DNA of 64,000 bases, from the NCBI RefSeq assembly GCF_002379095.1, contig NZ_NBZV01000010.1:50837-114836 (forward strand), given 5' to 3'. This DNA is from Polaromonas sp. AER18D-145. GTDB taxonomy: Bacteria > Pseudomonadota > Gammaproteobacteria > Burkholderiales > Burkholderiaceae_C. Within the stretch, counting starts at the first letter, position 1; the number at the start of each line of letters is the position of its first letter. The position numbers and the translations under genes are program-made. The notes under the pieces are model-generated. The model saw only the letters and a program-made list of their open reading frames with translations, searched no databases and was not told where the DNA came from. Positions 24,278-34,296 of the stretch are shown here, in pieces.

Positions 24278-25605
24278 GTGCCGGCTACTCCATCCGTGCC
24301 CGTCTGCTTCTCGGGGCTGCGCTGGTGCTGCTGGCTTTCATGGCCGGCGCGGGGCTGGCGGTGCAGCGCGCCCATGAGGACAGTGTGCGCACCGTCTATT
24401 TCGGCCGGCTGCAGAGCACCATCTACCTGCTGCTGGCGGCGGCCGAACTCGATGCCGGCGGTGCGTTGGTGATGCCGCCGGAGTTTGCCGAGCCGCGCCT
24501 GTCGCTGCCGGGCTCCGGCCTGTACGCGGGTATCCACAACGTGTTGCGGGGGGAGCAGTGGCAGTCGGCCTCGACCCTGGGCCTTCAGCCACCCTTTCTG
24601 CGCAGCCTGCAACCCGGTCAATGGCGCAACGAGAGGGTGGATGGGACCGGCGGGTCCTTCCTGTCAGTCAGTTATGCCGTCACCTGGAAGGCCTCCGCGC
24701 GTGAGGCGCCGCTGGTGCTCACGGTGCTGGAAGACCGCGCGGCCTTCGTCCGCGAGGTCGGCGCCTTCACCCGCACCCTGTGGCTCTGGCTGGGCGGCGC
24801 CGCCGTGCTGCTGTTGCTGGCCCAGCTGTGGCTGTTGCGCTGGGGCTTGGCGCCGCTGCGGCACGTGGCCAACGAGATCCGGCGTATCGAAGAGGGCGAG
24901 CAATCGCGCATCGAGGGCCGCTACCCCACCGAAATCTCCGGCCTCACTGACAACCTGAACACCCTGATCCAGCAGGAGCGGGTGCGCCAGGACCGGCATC
25001 GCGACGCACTGAGCTTTCTGGCCCACAGCCTGAAGACCCCGCTGGCCGTGCTGCGCAGCGCCCTGGCCGAGCCGGCGCAACTGCCGGCCACCGTGGCCCA
25101 GCAGGTGAGCCGCATGGACGACATCGTGCAGCACCAGCTGGGGCGCGTCATCGTCGTGGGCGCCGCGCGTTTTGCGCCGCCGCTTTTGGTGGCGCCGATC
25201 CTGGAACGCATTCGCGACGCGCTGGCCAAGGTGTATGCCGAGAAAGCGTTGGACTTCAACGTCGAGTGTCCGCCCGAGCTGACCTGGCGCATCGACGAGG
25301 GCGACTTGTTCGAGATGCTGGGCAACCTGCTGGACAACGCGGCCAAGTGGGCGCGCAGCCGGGTCAGGGTGCGGGTGTGGCGCGAAGCCGGGCGCTTGTG
25401 CATCCGCATCGAGGACGATGGCCCCGGGTTCAGCGACACCGAGTCCGTCCTGCGGCTCCACGTGCGGGGGGACGAGCGCGTGCCCGGGCACGGCGTCGGG
25501 CTGGCAGTGGTGAGCGACCTGGTGGCCAGCCACCAGGGGGAACTGAACCTCACACGCGGCGCGCTGGGCGGCGGGCGGGTGGACATCGTGTTGCCGGTGC
25601 CTTGA
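24274..25605 (+). CDS. PhoQ-like sensor histidine kinase
   Basis: A 443-residue inner-membrane kinase: TM1 about 10-30, a periplasmic sensor about 31-167, TM2 about 168-188, HAMP, and a dimerisation helix with phospho-accepting His251 in SFLAHSLKTPLAVLRSAL. The ATPase domain has the N box NLLDNAAKWA, DDGPGFSDTE and a G box HGVGLAVVSDLV. The sensor domain lacks an obvious acidic cluster of the E. coli PhoQ type, so the ligand may differ. It pairs with the preceding response regulator. Confidence 0.92.
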   Translation: MSAGYSIRARLLLGAALVLLAFMAGAGLAVQRAHEDSVRTVYFGRLQSTIYLLLAAAELDAGGALVMPPEFAEPRLSLPGSGLYAGIHNVLRGEQWQSASTLGLQPPFLRSLQPGQWRNERVDGTGGSFLSVSYAVTWKASAREAPLVLTVLEDRAAFVREVGAFTRTLWLWLGGAAVLLLLAQLWLLRWGLAPLRHVANEIRRIEEGEQSRIEGRYPTEISGLTDNLNTLIQQERVRQDRHRDALSFLAHSLKTPLAVLRSALAEPAQLPATVAQQVSRMDDIVQHQLGRVIVVGAARFAPPLLVAPILERIRDALAKVYAEKALDFNVECPPELTWRIDEGDLFEMLGNLLDNAAKWARSRVRVRVWREAGRLCIRIEDDGPGFSDTESVLRLHVRGDERVPGHGVGLAVVSDLVASHQGELNLTRGALGGGRVDIVLPVP

Positions 25606-25908
25606 GAGACATGCGCTTCAAGGTGAAAGCCGGAAGTTCTTAACTTGCCTTGAAGAAGGCGGTCCTGGCGGGTCGGTTGGCGATAGTTAAGCTGGCTACC
25701 ACCTCCGCCGTCTCTGCCAGCAGTTTGCCCTTCCTCCAGACCTTCAACCGGTTCGCCCGGATCTGGGGTGTACGTTCGTTGCGGTAGGTGTCGACATCCT
25801 GATGTTCGCCAACGCCGCGCGTCGCCTGTCGGCGGAGTTCAGGGGGCGGACACGCAGCCCGATGCCTATGCCGGGCCCGCCAGTGCAGTCTATTGAAAAC
25901 GGCAGCGC
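25606..25908. other. Gene-free stretch with an unidentified minus-strand reading frame
   Basis: The 303 bases between the convergent kinase and reductase genes hold no recognised gene. The minus strand keeps an open frame from about 25805 to 25641 (TYRNERTPQIRANRLKVWRK, then KLLAETAEVVASLTIAN) with protein-like composition but no start codon I can defend. It may be the end of a lost gene. Confidence 0.35.
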
Positions 25909-26628
25909 TCAGTCCAGGTATTTGCCGCCATTGATCGACAGCGTGATACCGGTGATGAAGCCGGCGTCATCCGCAGCGAGGAAAACGACGGCGCGGGCGA
26001 TCTCCGCCGGAGAGGCCAGACGGCCGACCGGCACGGTTTTCAGGATCTGCTCCATCACCTCGGGCCGCACCGCGCTGACCATGGCGGTGTCGGTGTAACC
26101 CGGTGCGATGACATTGGCCGTGATGTTGCGGGAAGCGCCTTCGAGCGCCAGCGACTTGGTGAAGCCGATCAGGCCGGCCTTGCTCGCCGCATAGTTGGTC
26201 TGGCCTGCCTGGCCTGAAAGTCCGTTGACCGAACTCATGTTGATCACCCGGCCAAAACGGCGTTCGCGCATGCCCTCGATCACCGCGCGGCACATGTTGA
26301 AGCAGCCGCCCAGGTTGACGTCGATCACCTCGCGCCATTGCTGGGCGCTCATCTTGTGCAGCATCACGTCGCGCGTGATGCCGGCGTTGTTGACGAGAAC
26401 CTCGATCGGCCCGAGGGCTGCCTCGACCTCCGCGACACCCGCCGTGCAGGCCGCGGCGTCGGCCACGTTCCAGGCAAAAGCCGCGATGCCGGTGCGGGCC
26501 GTGAAGGCCTCGGCGGCAGGCTGGTTGCCTCCGTAATTGACTGCCACGCGGTAGTCCGCAGCGAGCAGGGCTTCCGCCGTGGCGGCCCCAATGCCGGCGG
26601 TGCCGCCGGTGACCAGTGCAACCCGCAT
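25909..26628 (-). CDS. Acetoacetyl-CoA reductase-like SDR (PhaB type)
   Basis: A 239-residue short-chain dehydrogenase with the NADP-binding loop VALVTGGTAGIGAA, the NNAGI motif, and a catalytic Ser-Tyr-Lys set in NMSSVNGLSGQAGQTNYAAS-K. The VNGLSGQ(A/F)GQTNYAASKAG sequence and the C-terminal GFITGITLSINGGKYLD closely follow PhaB, which makes (R)-3-hydroxybutyryl-CoA for polyhydroxybutyrate; FabG-like reductases are the alternative. No PHA synthase or thiolase of the phaCAB type is adjacent. ATG 26628 has GGAAAGG upstream and lies one base after the stop of a 27-codon minus-strand frame. Confidence 0.85.
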   Translation of the reverse strand: MRVALVTGGTAGIGAATAEALLAADYRVAVNYGGNQPAAEAFTARTGIAAFAWNVADAAACTAGVAEVEAALGPIEVLVNNAGITRDVMLHKMSAQQWREVIDVNLGGCFNMCRAVIEGMRERRFGRVINMSSVNGLSGQAGQTNYAASKAGLIGFTKSLALEGASRNITANVIAPGYTDTAMVSAVRPEVMEQILKTVPVGRLASPAEIARAVVFLAADDAGFITGITLSINGGKYLD

Positions 26629-26629
26629 G

Positions 26630-26713
26630 TCAGGCCTTTCCGGCAAGGTGTTTCAAGACCGCCACGTTTCCCGCGGCGGGAAGGTTGGTCATTGTGGGTT
26701 CGCTGGTGGCCAT
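26630..26713 (-). CDS. Possible 27-residue leader peptide upstream of the PhaB-like gene
   Basis: On the minus strand ATG 26713, preceded by AGAGAAAACC, opens MATSEPTMTNLPAAGNVAVL, then KHLAGKA and TGA; the reductase ATG follows one base later. Such tight spacing permits translational coupling. It may be a leader peptide, the remnant of a truncated upstream gene, or chance. Confidence 0.4.
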   Translation of the reverse strand: MATSEPTMTNLPAAGNVAVLKHLAGKA

Positions 26714-26961
26714 GGTTTTCTCTGCGTTGTTGACAGGCTTCACATAGGGCTCGCACCCTTCCATGCCACTGTAGGAAAGGCCGGGTTGGCCAGCGTTGAG
26801 ATGGATCAAGTCAAGAGGCCGGCGTGGCCAAATTTTTCGCCGTCGAAGCAGGGCAGTGCGGGCCAGCTCGCCAGCCCGCCGGTACCCTTGCGCTGCATCA
26901 AGGCGGGCGTGGCTGCGGGGTGCGATGCTGCTTTCCCTCAGCCCTTCCTGGAGTGACCATC

Positions 26962-27537
26962 ATGAACTTCAAACGCATCCTGATCCTCATCACACTGGCC
27001 GTGGCAGGGTCTGCAGGTTTTGCCGCCAGCGACAGCGCGCTGGAACGCGCCAATGCCACGGCCAGAAAGGCCGCCCAGGAGGCCGCCGAGGCCGGCCGCA
27101 AGGCCGCCTCCAGCGCCAAGGCCGCGCTGGAAAAGGCCGAGACAGCGGTAAGCAACGCAACCAAGCGCGCCGCAGAAGCCACGCGCCGCGCGGCTCAACA
27201 AGCCGAAGTCGCCGCCCGAAAGGCGGAACAGCTGGCCACCGTCGCGGTGGAAAAAGCCAGAGCCGAGGGCAAAGAGTTGGCCCGCAACGCCGAAAGCAAG
27301 GCCAAAACGGCGACTGAGGCCACCCGCGAAGCCGTGCAAAAAGCGGAAGAAGGCGCCCGGCAAGTGGGCCGCGCCAGCAAGGAAGATGCCCTCAAGGCCG
27401 CCCAGGCGGCCCGGGACGCCCTGCACAAAGCTGAAGAAGCCAGCCGCGAAGCATCCCGCGCCACCAAAGAGGCCGCAGACAAAGCCGTGGAAGCCGCCCG
27501 CAAGAAAGCAGACAAGGACGCTGCGCCGTCCAAATAA
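26962..27537 (+). CDS. Exported Ala/Lys/Glu-rich coiled-coil protein
   Basis: A 191-residue protein. A signal peptide (MNFKRILILITLAVAGSAGFA) is followed by about 165 residues of almost pure Ala, Lys, Glu and Arg (RKAAQEAAEAGRKAASSAKA, EKARAEGKELARNAESKAKT), predicted to be one long helix/coiled coil with an 11-residue-like periodicity. Composition resembles LEA-like or histone H1-like proteins, but the signal peptide places it in the periplasm. GGAGTGACC precedes ATG 26962. Function is unknown; it may be structural or stress-related. Confidence 0.75.
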   Translation: MNFKRILILITLAVAGSAGFAASDSALERANATARKAAQEAAEAGRKAASSAKAALEKAETAVSNATKRAAEATRRAAQQAEVAARKAEQLATVAVEKARAEGKELARNAESKAKTATEATREAVQKAEEGARQVGRASKEDALKAAQAARDALHKAEEASREASRATKEAADKAVEAARKKADKDAAPSK

Positions 27538-27540
27538 TCA

Positions 27541-27610
27541 GCGCGCCAAGCGGCATGGCGTCTTCGGCTGCTGCCCCCCGAGTAGCGCGGAGTGGTGGAG
27601 GTCCGGGACA
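27541..27610. repeat. CCCCCGAG-type dispersed repeat
   Basis: CGGCTGCTGCCCCCCGAG, in a GCGTCTTCGGCTGCTG context, is one of three copies of a degenerate element with GCTGC...CTGCCCCCCGAGG (others at 37803 and 49619). It lies between convergent genes ending at 27537 and 27635. Confidence 0.5.
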
Positions 27611-27634
27611 GGCCTTGCCCGCAATGCAATGCGG

Positions 27635-28771
27635 CTACAGGTCGAACAGCCTTTGCACCAGCCACCAGGCGGCCAGCATGGCCACCAGCACCGAGCCAGC
27701 CTTGAGCACACCCACGCGGTAGAACGTCGTGCCGCGCAGCGCAAACGCCACCGGCAGGAACACGGCGACGATGGCCAGCTGCCCGAGCTCCACACCGGCA
27801 TTGAAGCCCACCAGCGCCAGCACCAGCGCGCCCTGCGGCAAACCCAGGTCGGCCAGCACGGAGGCGAAGCCGAAGCCGTGGATCAGCCCGAAGGCAAAAG
27901 CCATGACCCAGCGTTTCGACTCGATGGTGCCGCGCAGGTTGTTCAGGGCGGCAAACACGACCGATGCGGCAATGGCCGACTCGACCAGGCGCGAGGGCAG
28001 GCTGATGATTTCCAGCGCGGCCAGGCTCAAGGTGATCGAATGGGCCAGCGTGAAGGCGGTGACCACCTTGAGGACTTCCCTGGTTGCACCACCGAAGCGG
28101 GGCGCGCCGACCCACCGGCCATCCTGGCGCACCAGCACCGCCGGCAGCAGCAGCGACAGCAGGAACAGGATGTGGTCGTAGCCGATCCAGATGTGCCAGA
28201 CGCCATCGACCAGGTACTGGCGCAGCGTGTCCCAGGCGCCCGCGGGCTGCAGGGCCAGCGGCTGTTCGGCTGACTCGGTACCAAAGATCAGCGCCTGTGC
28301 AGCGGTGCCGCCCGGCGCAATCCACTGCACCAGGCCGCGGTGCGAGGGATCGACGTCAAAGAGCAGGGAATAGCGGGCCCTCAGCCCGGCGTCCAGACCG
28401 GGACAACGTGCGGCGAGGCTCAACACCGCATAGGTGCCGTCGCTGTGCTGGTCCAGTTGCAGCGGCGCCGTGGTGTTCCAGGCGCAGGCCTTGCCCGCGA
28501 CCGAGAGTGCCAGGTGGCTGGTGGCCAGGCGCGTGATCTCGGCTTCCCGCTGGCGCACCTCGCCCCAGGTCAACTCGCCGTTGTTGTCGCGGTCCAGCTG
28601 CAGCACGTAGTCCAGGTCGCGCAGGGCCACATCCCAGCGCACCGCGATGTCGCTGCTGCCCCCCGTGCCGCGCAGGGTCAGGTAACTGTCGCTGGGTTTG
28701 TGGGCGAGGGCGCCGGTGGCGGCCAGCAGCAGGGCCAGTCCGGCCAGCCCGGTGCGCAGCACGCGCATCAT
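27635..28771 (-). CDS. HupE/UreJ-family membrane protein with EF-hand-like loop
   Basis: A 378-residue protein with a signal peptide (GLALLLAATGALAH), an exported domain about 24-180, and a C-terminal six-to-seven-helix region of the HupE/UreJ_2 type (WHIWIGYDHILFLLSLLLPA, VVTAFTLAHSITLSLA, FAFGLIHGFGFASVLADLGL). The conserved His/Asp motifs of that domain could bind nickel, cobalt or another metal. The exported part has DRDNNGELTWGE, an EF-hand-like calcium loop. It overlaps the upstream TPR gene by ATGATGA, so the pair is coupled. Confidence 0.85.
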   Translation of the reverse strand: MMRVLRTGLAGLALLLAATGALAHKPSDSYLTLRGTGGSSDIAVRWDVALRDLDYVLQLDRDNNGELTWGEVRQREAEITRLATSHLALSVAGKACAWNTTAPLQLDQHSDGTYAVLSLAARCPGLDAGLRARYSLLFDVDPSHRGLVQWIAPGGTAAQALIFGTESAEQPLALQPAGAWDTLRQYLVDGVWHIWIGYDHILFLLSLLLPAVLVRQDGRWVGAPRFGGATREVLKVVTAFTLAHSITLSLAALEIISLPSRLVESAIAASVVFAALNNLRGTIESKRWVMAFAFGLIHGFGFASVLADLGLPQGALVLALVGFNAGVELGQLAIVAVFLPVAFALRGTTFYRVGVLKAGSVLVAMLAAWWLVQRLFDL

Positions 28772-30000
28772 CGGGTCGCTCCCCGCGCGGCGAGCTGGCT
28801 GGCCAGCGCGGACAGGCGGGCGTCTTCGTAGCGGCTGGTCCGCAGCCAGTCGAGCGCGGGCTGGGCGGCCTTCGCGTCCTTGGCCGCCAGTGCCGCGCGC
28901 ATCAGGATTTCGGCGTCGCGCGGCTCTTTTTGCACCTGGTAGTTCAGGCTGGCAAAGTGCAGCGCCTTGCGCGGCTGGCCTTCGATGTCCAGCTCGAAGC
29001 GCGCGGCTTCCTGTTCATGCAGGCGGTCGCCGCGCTGCGCGGCGGCATCAAAGCGGTCGCGCAATTGCGCGGCCCAGCCAACGGCGCGCGCATCTTTCAG
29101 CGCCCGACCGGCCAGTGCCAGCCGCAGCAGCAACACATCGGAGCGTTCCCAGCCTGCCAGCAGCGTCAGCACCTCGGCCGGCCGCCCGCGGTCGAGCAGA
29201 AAGTCACCCCAAGCCGCCAGCAGGAACTGGTCGGTGATGCCCAGGGCCAGCGCCCGTTTGAAATAGTCCTCGGCCTTGTCAAACCGCTGCAGCCGCACGG
29301 CCATCTCGGCGAGCCGGGTATAGGTCCATAACAGAAGTTCCGGTGGCGCACCGGCGCTAGCGGCTGCGGCCGATGTCAATTGATCGTGGGCCGCAGGCAA
29401 TTGCCCGGTGGCTGCCCGCACGTAGGCTGTGCAGCCTGTGCCGAAGAGCGGCAGGCTCAGGGGCGTCAGCCTGGCACACTCGGCCAGCGCCTCGGTATAA
29501 CGCGCCTGCACCATGAAAATTGCGGCGCGCCAGGCCAGCGGCTCCACCGCCGTGGCGTCCGCCCTGGCCGCGCGCTCCAGGCTGGCCAGGGCCGGCCCGA
29601 AGCTGTGGCTGTACTGCTCGAGCTGGCCGCGCACTAGCCAGTAGCCGGCGTTGTTCTGTGCGCTGGCCGCCAGCGGCGCGAGGGTGGCCGACGCGTAGCC
29701 GATGTAGCGCGGGTCGCCCTGCGCCATGGCCATTTCGAAATAGCGGCGGGCGATTTCTACCCTGAGCCGGGCGTCATCGGGATGGGCGGCCAGTTGCCTG
29801 CGCAGGGACTCGACGCGGCGCAGTTCGGGGTCGCTGGCGCGCGCCGGCAGGCGCTCGACGACGGCGCTGTCCTGCGCGGGGGTGAACGGCGCGGCGACGG
29901 CGCCAACGGCCACACCGGCACACAACGCCGCGAAGATGCCGCGGACAAACAGGTGGCGGGCCAAACGTTTACTTGGTGCCGAAAATGCGGTCGCCCGCAT
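28768..30000 (-). CDS. Exported TPR-repeat protein
   Basis: A 410-residue protein. The N-terminus ([23 protein letters not shown]) is a signal peptide or anchor. The rest is helical repeats of TPR type ([60 protein letters not shown]). ATG 30000 lies inside the end of upp, a 32-base overlap; no better start exists downstream except non-ATG codons. It is coupled to the HupE-like gene and may help assemble or regulate that membrane protein. Confidence 0.78.
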   Translation of the reverse strand: MRATAFSAPSKRLARHLFVRGIFAALCAGVAVGAVAAPFTPAQDSAVVERLPARASDPELRRVESLRRQLAAHPDDARLRVEIARRYFEMAMAQGDPRYIGYASATLAPLAASAQNNAGYWLVRGQLEQYSHSFGPALASLERAARADATAVEPLAWRAAIFMVQARYTEALAECARLTPLSLPLFGTGCTAYVRAATGQLPAAHDQLTSAAAASAGAPPELLLWTYTRLAEMAVRLQRFDKAEDYFKRALALGITDQFLLAAWGDFLLDRGRPAEVLTLLAGWERSDVLLLRLALAGRALKDARAVGWAAQLRDRFDAAAQRGDRLHEQEAARFELDIEGQPRKALHFASLNYQVQKEPRDAEILMRAALAAKDAKAAQPALDWLRTSRYEDARLSALASQLAARGATR

Positions 30001-30598
30001 CACCCAGGCCGGGCAGGATGTAGCCGTGTTCGTCGAGCTGGCGGTCAATGGCCGCGGTGTAGATGTCCACGTCCGGGTGGGCCTTCTGCATGGCGGCAAT
30101 ACCTTCGGGGCAGGTCAGCAGGCAGACGAACTTGATGGACTTGGGTTTGAGTTTCTTGAGCCGGGTCACGGCGGCAATCGCCGAGTTGCCGGTGGCCAGC
30201 ATGGGGTCGACGATCACGATGTCGCGCTCTTCCATTTCCTGCGGCATCTTGAAGTAGTACTCCACCGGCTCCAGGGTTTTCGGGTCGCGGTACAGCCCGA
30301 CGTGGCCGACGCGGGCGCCCGGCACCACATTGAGCATGCCCTCCAGGATGCCGTTGCCGGCACGCAGGATGGACACAAACACCAGCTTCTTGCCGTCGAT
30401 CATGCTGCCGGTGGTGGTTTCCAGCGGGGTCTCGATTTCGACGTCCTGCACCGGCATGTCGCGGGTGACTTCATAAGCCATCAGGCTGCTGAGCTCGTTG
30501 AGCAGGGTGCGAAAGGTGTTGGTGGAAGCGTCCTTGCGGCGCATCAGGGTCAGCTTGTGCTGCACCAGCGGGTGGTCGATCAGGTGAACCTTGCTCAT
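29969..30598 (-). CDS. upp: Uracil phosphoribosyltransferase
   Basis: A 209-residue enzyme, the usual length. It forms UMP from uracil and PRPP in pyrimidine salvage. Signatures: the PRPP loop [20 protein letters not shown], the SILRAGNGI segment and the C-terminal uracil-binding [13 protein letters not shown]. The start [15 protein letters not shown] is standard. It overlaps the TPR gene downstream. A cytosine deaminase relic at 22370 hints that the strain once had more of the salvage route. Confidence 0.95.
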   Translation of the reverse strand: MSKVHLIDHPLVQHKLTLMRRKDASTNTFRTLLNELSSLMAYEVTRDMPVQDVEIETPLETTTGSMIDGKKLVFVSILRAGNGILEGMLNVVPGARVGHVGLYRDPKTLEPVEYYFKMPQEMEERDIVIVDPMLATGNSAIAAVTRLKKLKPKSIKFVCLLTCPEGIAAMQKAHPDVDIYTAAIDRQLDEHGYILPGLGDAGDRIFGTK

Positions 30599-30646
30599 AG
30601 ATATCCGTTTGCTTTTCTGTTGTCGGGTTGGTTGGAAATAAAAGGT

Positions 30647-32161
30647 TCAGCGCTTCTTGCTGCCGAACAGGCCGCCCAGCACACCGCGGATGATTTCACG
30701 GCCGACGGTGGAGCCCATGGTGCGCACCGCCGACTTGGCCATGCTTTCGGCCAACCCCTCGCGCCGGCCGCCGCGCGGGCCGGTGCTGCCGAACAACACG
30801 TCGTTGATGCCGCCCAGAATGCCGCCGGAAGCCGCTTGCCCGGCCGCGCCGCCGCCGGCGGCTTTGGCGGCCTCGGCGGTCGCGACTTCAGCACGTTCCT
30901 TGAGCATCTCGTGGGCCGATTCGCGGTCCACGTGTTTTTCATACACCCCGGCCACCAGCGAGCTTTGCATCAGGGACTGGCGCTGCTGCGGCGTGATCGG
31001 GCCGATCTGGCTGCCCGGCGGCAGCACAAAGGCGCGCTCGGTGACGCTGGGGCGGCCCTTGCTGTCGAGAAAACTCACCAGGGCCTCGCCGACGGCGAGC
31101 TCGGTGATGGCGGTTTCAATGTCCAGGCCGGGCTTTTGGCGCATGGTCTGCGCCGTGGCCTTGACGGCTTTCTGGTCACGCGGCGTGTAGGCGCGCAGCG
31201 CGTGCTGCACCCGGTTGCCGAGTTGCGCCAGCACCGAGTCAGGGATGTCCAGCGGGTTCTGCGTGACGAAATAAACGCCGACGCCTTTGGAGCGCACCAG
31301 GCGCACGACCAGCTCGATGCGCTCGATCAGTGCCTTGGGTGCTTCGTCGAACAGCAGATGCGCCTCGTCGAAGAAAAACACCAGCTTGGGCTTGTCGGGG
31401 TCGCCGATCTCGGGCAACTGCTCGAACAGCTCGGACAACATCCACAGCAGAAAGGTCGCGTACAGGCGCGGCGAGTTCATGAGTTTGTCGGCCGCCAGGA
31501 TGTTGACCACGCCCTGGCCGTCAACCGTCTGCATGAAGTCGCTGATGTCGAGCATGGGCTCGCCGAAGAACTGGTCGCCGCCCTGGGTCTCGATCTGCAT
31601 CAGGCCGCGCTGGATGGCGCCCACGCTGGCGGCGCTGATGTTGCCGTACTGGGTGGTGAACTGGCTGCCGTTGTCGCCCACGTACTGCAGCATGGCGCGC
31701 AGGTCTTTCAGGTCCAGCAGCAGCATGCCGTTGTCGTCGGCGATCTTGAAAACCAGGTTGATCACACCGGCCTGGGTCTCGTTCAGGCCCAGCATGCGGC
31801 CCAGCAGCAGCGGCCCCATGTCGGACACCGTGGCGCGCACCGGGTGGCCCTGTTCGCCGAACACATCCCACAAGGTGGTGGGGCAGGCCAGGGGCACAGG
31901 CTTGTCGATGCCGCGCTCCTTGAGCACGGCCGCCATTTTTTCGCCGATATTGCCGGCCTGGCTGATGCCGGCCAGGTCGCCCTTGACGTCGGCCATGAAG
32001 ACCGGCACGCCGATTTTCGAGAAGTTTTCGGCCAGCGCCTGCAGCGTCACCGTCTTGCCGGTGCCGGTGGCGCCGGTGATCAGGCCGTGGCGGTTGGCCA
32101 GCCCGGGAAGCAGCTCACAGTGGGTGGAAGCATTCCTGGCAATCAAAAAGGGCTCGGCCAT
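30647..32161 (-). CDS. HerA-like ATPase of the DUF853/YjgR family
   Basis: A 504-residue ATPase: the Walker A region is [20 protein letters not shown] near residue 30, Walker B is [17 protein letters not shown] (about 255-271), and a later sensor/arginine region is [20 protein letters not shown]. The C-terminus has a Gly/Ala-rich stretch ([20 protein letters not shown]) typical of YjgR. It is related to HerA/FtsK translocases, but its own role is not established. It is divergent from yebC with a 65-base intergenic region. Confidence 0.88.
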   Translation of the reverse strand: MAEPFLIARNASTHCELLPGLANRHGLITGATGTGKTVTLQALAENFSKIGVPVFMADVKGDLAGISQAGNIGEKMAAVLKERGIDKPVPLACPTTLWDVFGEQGHPVRATVSDMGPLLLGRMLGLNETQAGVINLVFKIADDNGMLLLDLKDLRAMLQYVGDNGSQFTTQYGNISAASVGAIQRGLMQIETQGGDQFFGEPMLDISDFMQTVDGQGVVNILAADKLMNSPRLYATFLLWMLSELFEQLPEIGDPDKPKLVFFFDEAHLLFDEAPKALIERIELVVRLVRSKGVGVYFVTQNPLDIPDSVLAQLGNRVQHALRAYTPRDQKAVKATAQTMRQKPGLDIETAITELAVGEALVSFLDSKGRPSVTERAFVLPPGSQIGPITPQQRQSLMQSSLVAGVYEKHVDRESAHEMLKERAEVATAEAAKAAGGGAAGQAASGGILGGINDVLFGSTGPRGGRREGLAESMAKSAVRTMGSTVGREIIRGVLGGLFGSKKR

Positions 32162-32226
32162 GGGGTGTCCTCTAGGTGAAAAAGTAAAATGCGGTTTGTA
32201 GATTAAATCAATTCCAAAGGATTTCC

Positions 32227-32952
32227 GTGGCTGGTCACAGTAAATGGGCGAATATTCAGCACCGCAAGGGTCGCCAGGACGAGAAGCGCCAGCGTGTCTG
32301 GACCCGTGTCATGCGCGAAATCATGGTCGCGGCCCGCATGGGCGGCGGCGATCTGAGCACCAACCCGCGCCTGCGCCTGGCCGTGGAAAAAGCCAAAGCG
32401 GCCAACATGCCCAACGAAAACGTCAAGTACGGCATTGCCAAGGCGACCGGCAGCCTGGAAGGCGTGCATTACGAGGAAGTCCGGTATGAGGGCTACGGCA
32501 TAGGCGGCGCGGCCATCATCGTGGACTGCATGACCGACAACAAGGTGCGCACCGTGGCCGAGGTGCGCCACGCCTTTTCCAAATACGGCGGCAACATGGG
32601 CACCGAGGGTTCGGTGGCTTTCCAGTTCAAGCACTGCGGCCAACTGGTTTTTGCCCCGGGCAGCGACGAAGACAAAATCATGGAAGTGGCGCTGGAAGCC
32701 GGCGCCGACGACGTGATCACCGACGAGGACGGCGCCATCGAGGTGCTGACGCCCTACACGGCGTTTGAAGCCGTCAAGAACGCGCTCGAAGCGGCCGGCC
32801 TGGTGCCGGAAGTGGCCGAAGTGACCATGCGCGCCGACAACACCATCGAGCTCACGGGCGCCGAGGGCCAGAAGATGCAGAAACTGCTGGACGTGCTGGA
32901 AGACCTGGACGACACGCAGGACGTTTTCCACAACGCCGCCATTTCAGAATAA
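32227..32952 (+). CDS. yebC: YebC/PmpR-family transcription/translation factor
   Basis: A 241-residue protein starting at GTG 32227 with AAAGGA upstream. It begins [20 protein letters not shown], the family signature, followed by [13 protein letters not shown] and the acidic last domain. YebC-type proteins are reported as DNA-binding regulators and, more recently, as factors that relieve ribosome stalling. It is first of a plus-strand housekeeping run into purD. Confidence 0.95.
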   Translation: MAGHSKWANIQHRKGRQDEKRQRVWTRVMREIMVAARMGGGDLSTNPRLRLAVEKAKAANMPNENVKYGIAKATGSLEGVHYEEVRYEGYGIGGAAIIVDCMTDNKVRTVAEVRHAFSKYGGNMGTEGSVAFQFKHCGQLVFAPGSDEDKIMEVALEAGADDVITDEDGAIEVLTPYTAFEAVKNALEAAGLVPEVAEVTMRADNTIELTGAEGQKMQKLLDVLEDLDDTQDVFHNAAISE

Positions 32953-32976
32953 ACACCCAACCATGAAAGTTTCCGC

Positions 32977-34296
32977 ATGAAAGTTCTAGTGGTCGGCGGC
33001 GGTGGCCGTGAACATGCGCTGGCCTGGAAGCTGGCGCAGTCCCCCAAGGTGCAGGCTGTGTACGTCGCGCCGGGTAACGGGGGCACCGCGCTGGACCCTC
33101 GCCTTGAGAACATCAATATCACGGATGTGCAGGCGCTGCGGGTCTGGGCAGCTACAGAAAAGATAGCACTGACGGTGGTCGGCCCGGAGCAGCCGCTGGC
33201 GGCCGGCATCGTCGACGAGTTTCGCGCGCACGGCCTGCGGGTGTTCGGCCCGACCAAAGCCGCCGCGCAGCTGGAAAGCTCCAAGGCCTTTTCCAAGGCC
33301 TTCATGAAGCGCCACGGCATCCCGACGGCCGAGTACGAAACCTTCACCGACGCCACCGCGGCCCACGCCTATGTGGACGAAAAGGGCGCGCCGATTGTGG
33401 TCAAGGCCGATGGCCTGGCCGCCGGCAAGGGCGTGGTGGTGGCCATGAGCCTGCACGAGGCGCACGAAGCCATCGAGTTCATGCTGGCCCCCGACCCCAG
33501 CTTCAACCCGCTGGGCGTGACGCACAACGCTGGCGGCGCGCGTGTTGTGATCGAGGAATTTTTGCAGGGCGAGGAAGCCAGTTTCATCGTGATGTGCGAC
33601 GGCAAAAACGTGGCTGCCATGGCCACCAGCCAGGACCACAAACGCCTGCTGGACGCCGACCAGGGGCCGAACACCGGCGGCATGGGGGCCTATTCGCCGG
33701 CGCCGGTGGTCACGCCCACGGTTCATGCCCGGGCCATGCGCGAGATCATCCTGCCGACCATCAAGGGCATGGAAAAAGACGGCATTCCCTTCACCGGCTT
33801 TCTGTACGCTGGCCTGATGATCTCCGCCGACGGCAAGGTCAAGACGCTGGAATTCAACTGCCGCATGGGCGACCCAGAGACCCAGCCCATCATGATGCGG
33901 CTCAAGTCCGACTTGTTCGATGTCATGATGGCGGCCACCTCGGGCAAGCTCGACGAGGTGGAACTGGAATGGGACCGCCGCGTGGCGCTGGGCGTGGTCA
34001 TGGCTGCGCATGGCTACCCGCTGAGTCCGCGCAAGGGCGATCTGATCAGCGGCCTGCCGGTGGTGCATCCGTCCGAGGCGCCTGAAGACGTGGTGGTGTT
34101 CCACGCCGGAACCGCCACGGCCGAGGGTGGCATCAAGGCCGGCGTAGTGACCTCCGGCGGCCGCGTGTTGTGCGTCACGGCGATGGCCAGCTCCGTGCGT
34201 GAGGCCCAGCACCGGGCCTACGATGTGGCGCAAGCGATTCATTTCGACGGCGCACAGTACCGCAGGGACATCGGATTTCGGGCCATCAAGTCCTGA
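32977..34296 (+). CDS. purD: Phosphoribosylamine-glycine ligase
   Basis: A 439-residue GARS enzyme of purine synthesis (phosphoribosylamine + glycine + ATP). It shows the N-terminal MKVLVVGGGGREHALAWKLA, the ATP-grasp segments (VVKADGLAAGKGVVVAMSL, DHKRLLDADQGPNTGGMGAY) and LEFNCRMGDPETQPIMMRL. Its stop overlaps the start of the acyltransferase gene by one base (TGATG). Confidence 0.97.
   Translation: MKVLVVGGGGREHALAWKLAQSPKVQAVYVAPGNGGTALDPRLENINITDVQALRVWAATEKIALTVVGPEQPLAAGIVDEFRAHGLRVFGPTKAAAQLESSKAFSKAFMKRHGIPTAEYETFTDATAAHAYVDEKGAPIVVKADGLAAGKGVVVAMSLHEAHEAIEFMLAPDPSFNPLGVTHNAGGARVVIEEFLQGEEASFIVMCDGKNVAAMATSQDHKRLLDADQGPNTGGMGAYSPAPVVTPTVHARAMREIILPTIKGMEKDGIPFTGFLYAGLMISADGKVKTLEFNCRMGDPETQPIMMRLKSDLFDVMMAATSGKLDEVELEWDRRVALGVVMAAHGYPLSPRKGDLISGLPVVHPSEAPEDVVVFHAGTATAEGGIKAGVVTSGGRVLCVTAMASSVREAQHRAYDVAQAIHFDGAQYRRDIGFRAIKS

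Noticed and set aside
33150..33172. GCTACAGAAAAGATAGC in purD resembling the GCTAT repeat
   Set aside because: The encoded peptide (ATEKIALTVVG) is what a normal PurD has at this place, so this is more likely coincidence than insertion.
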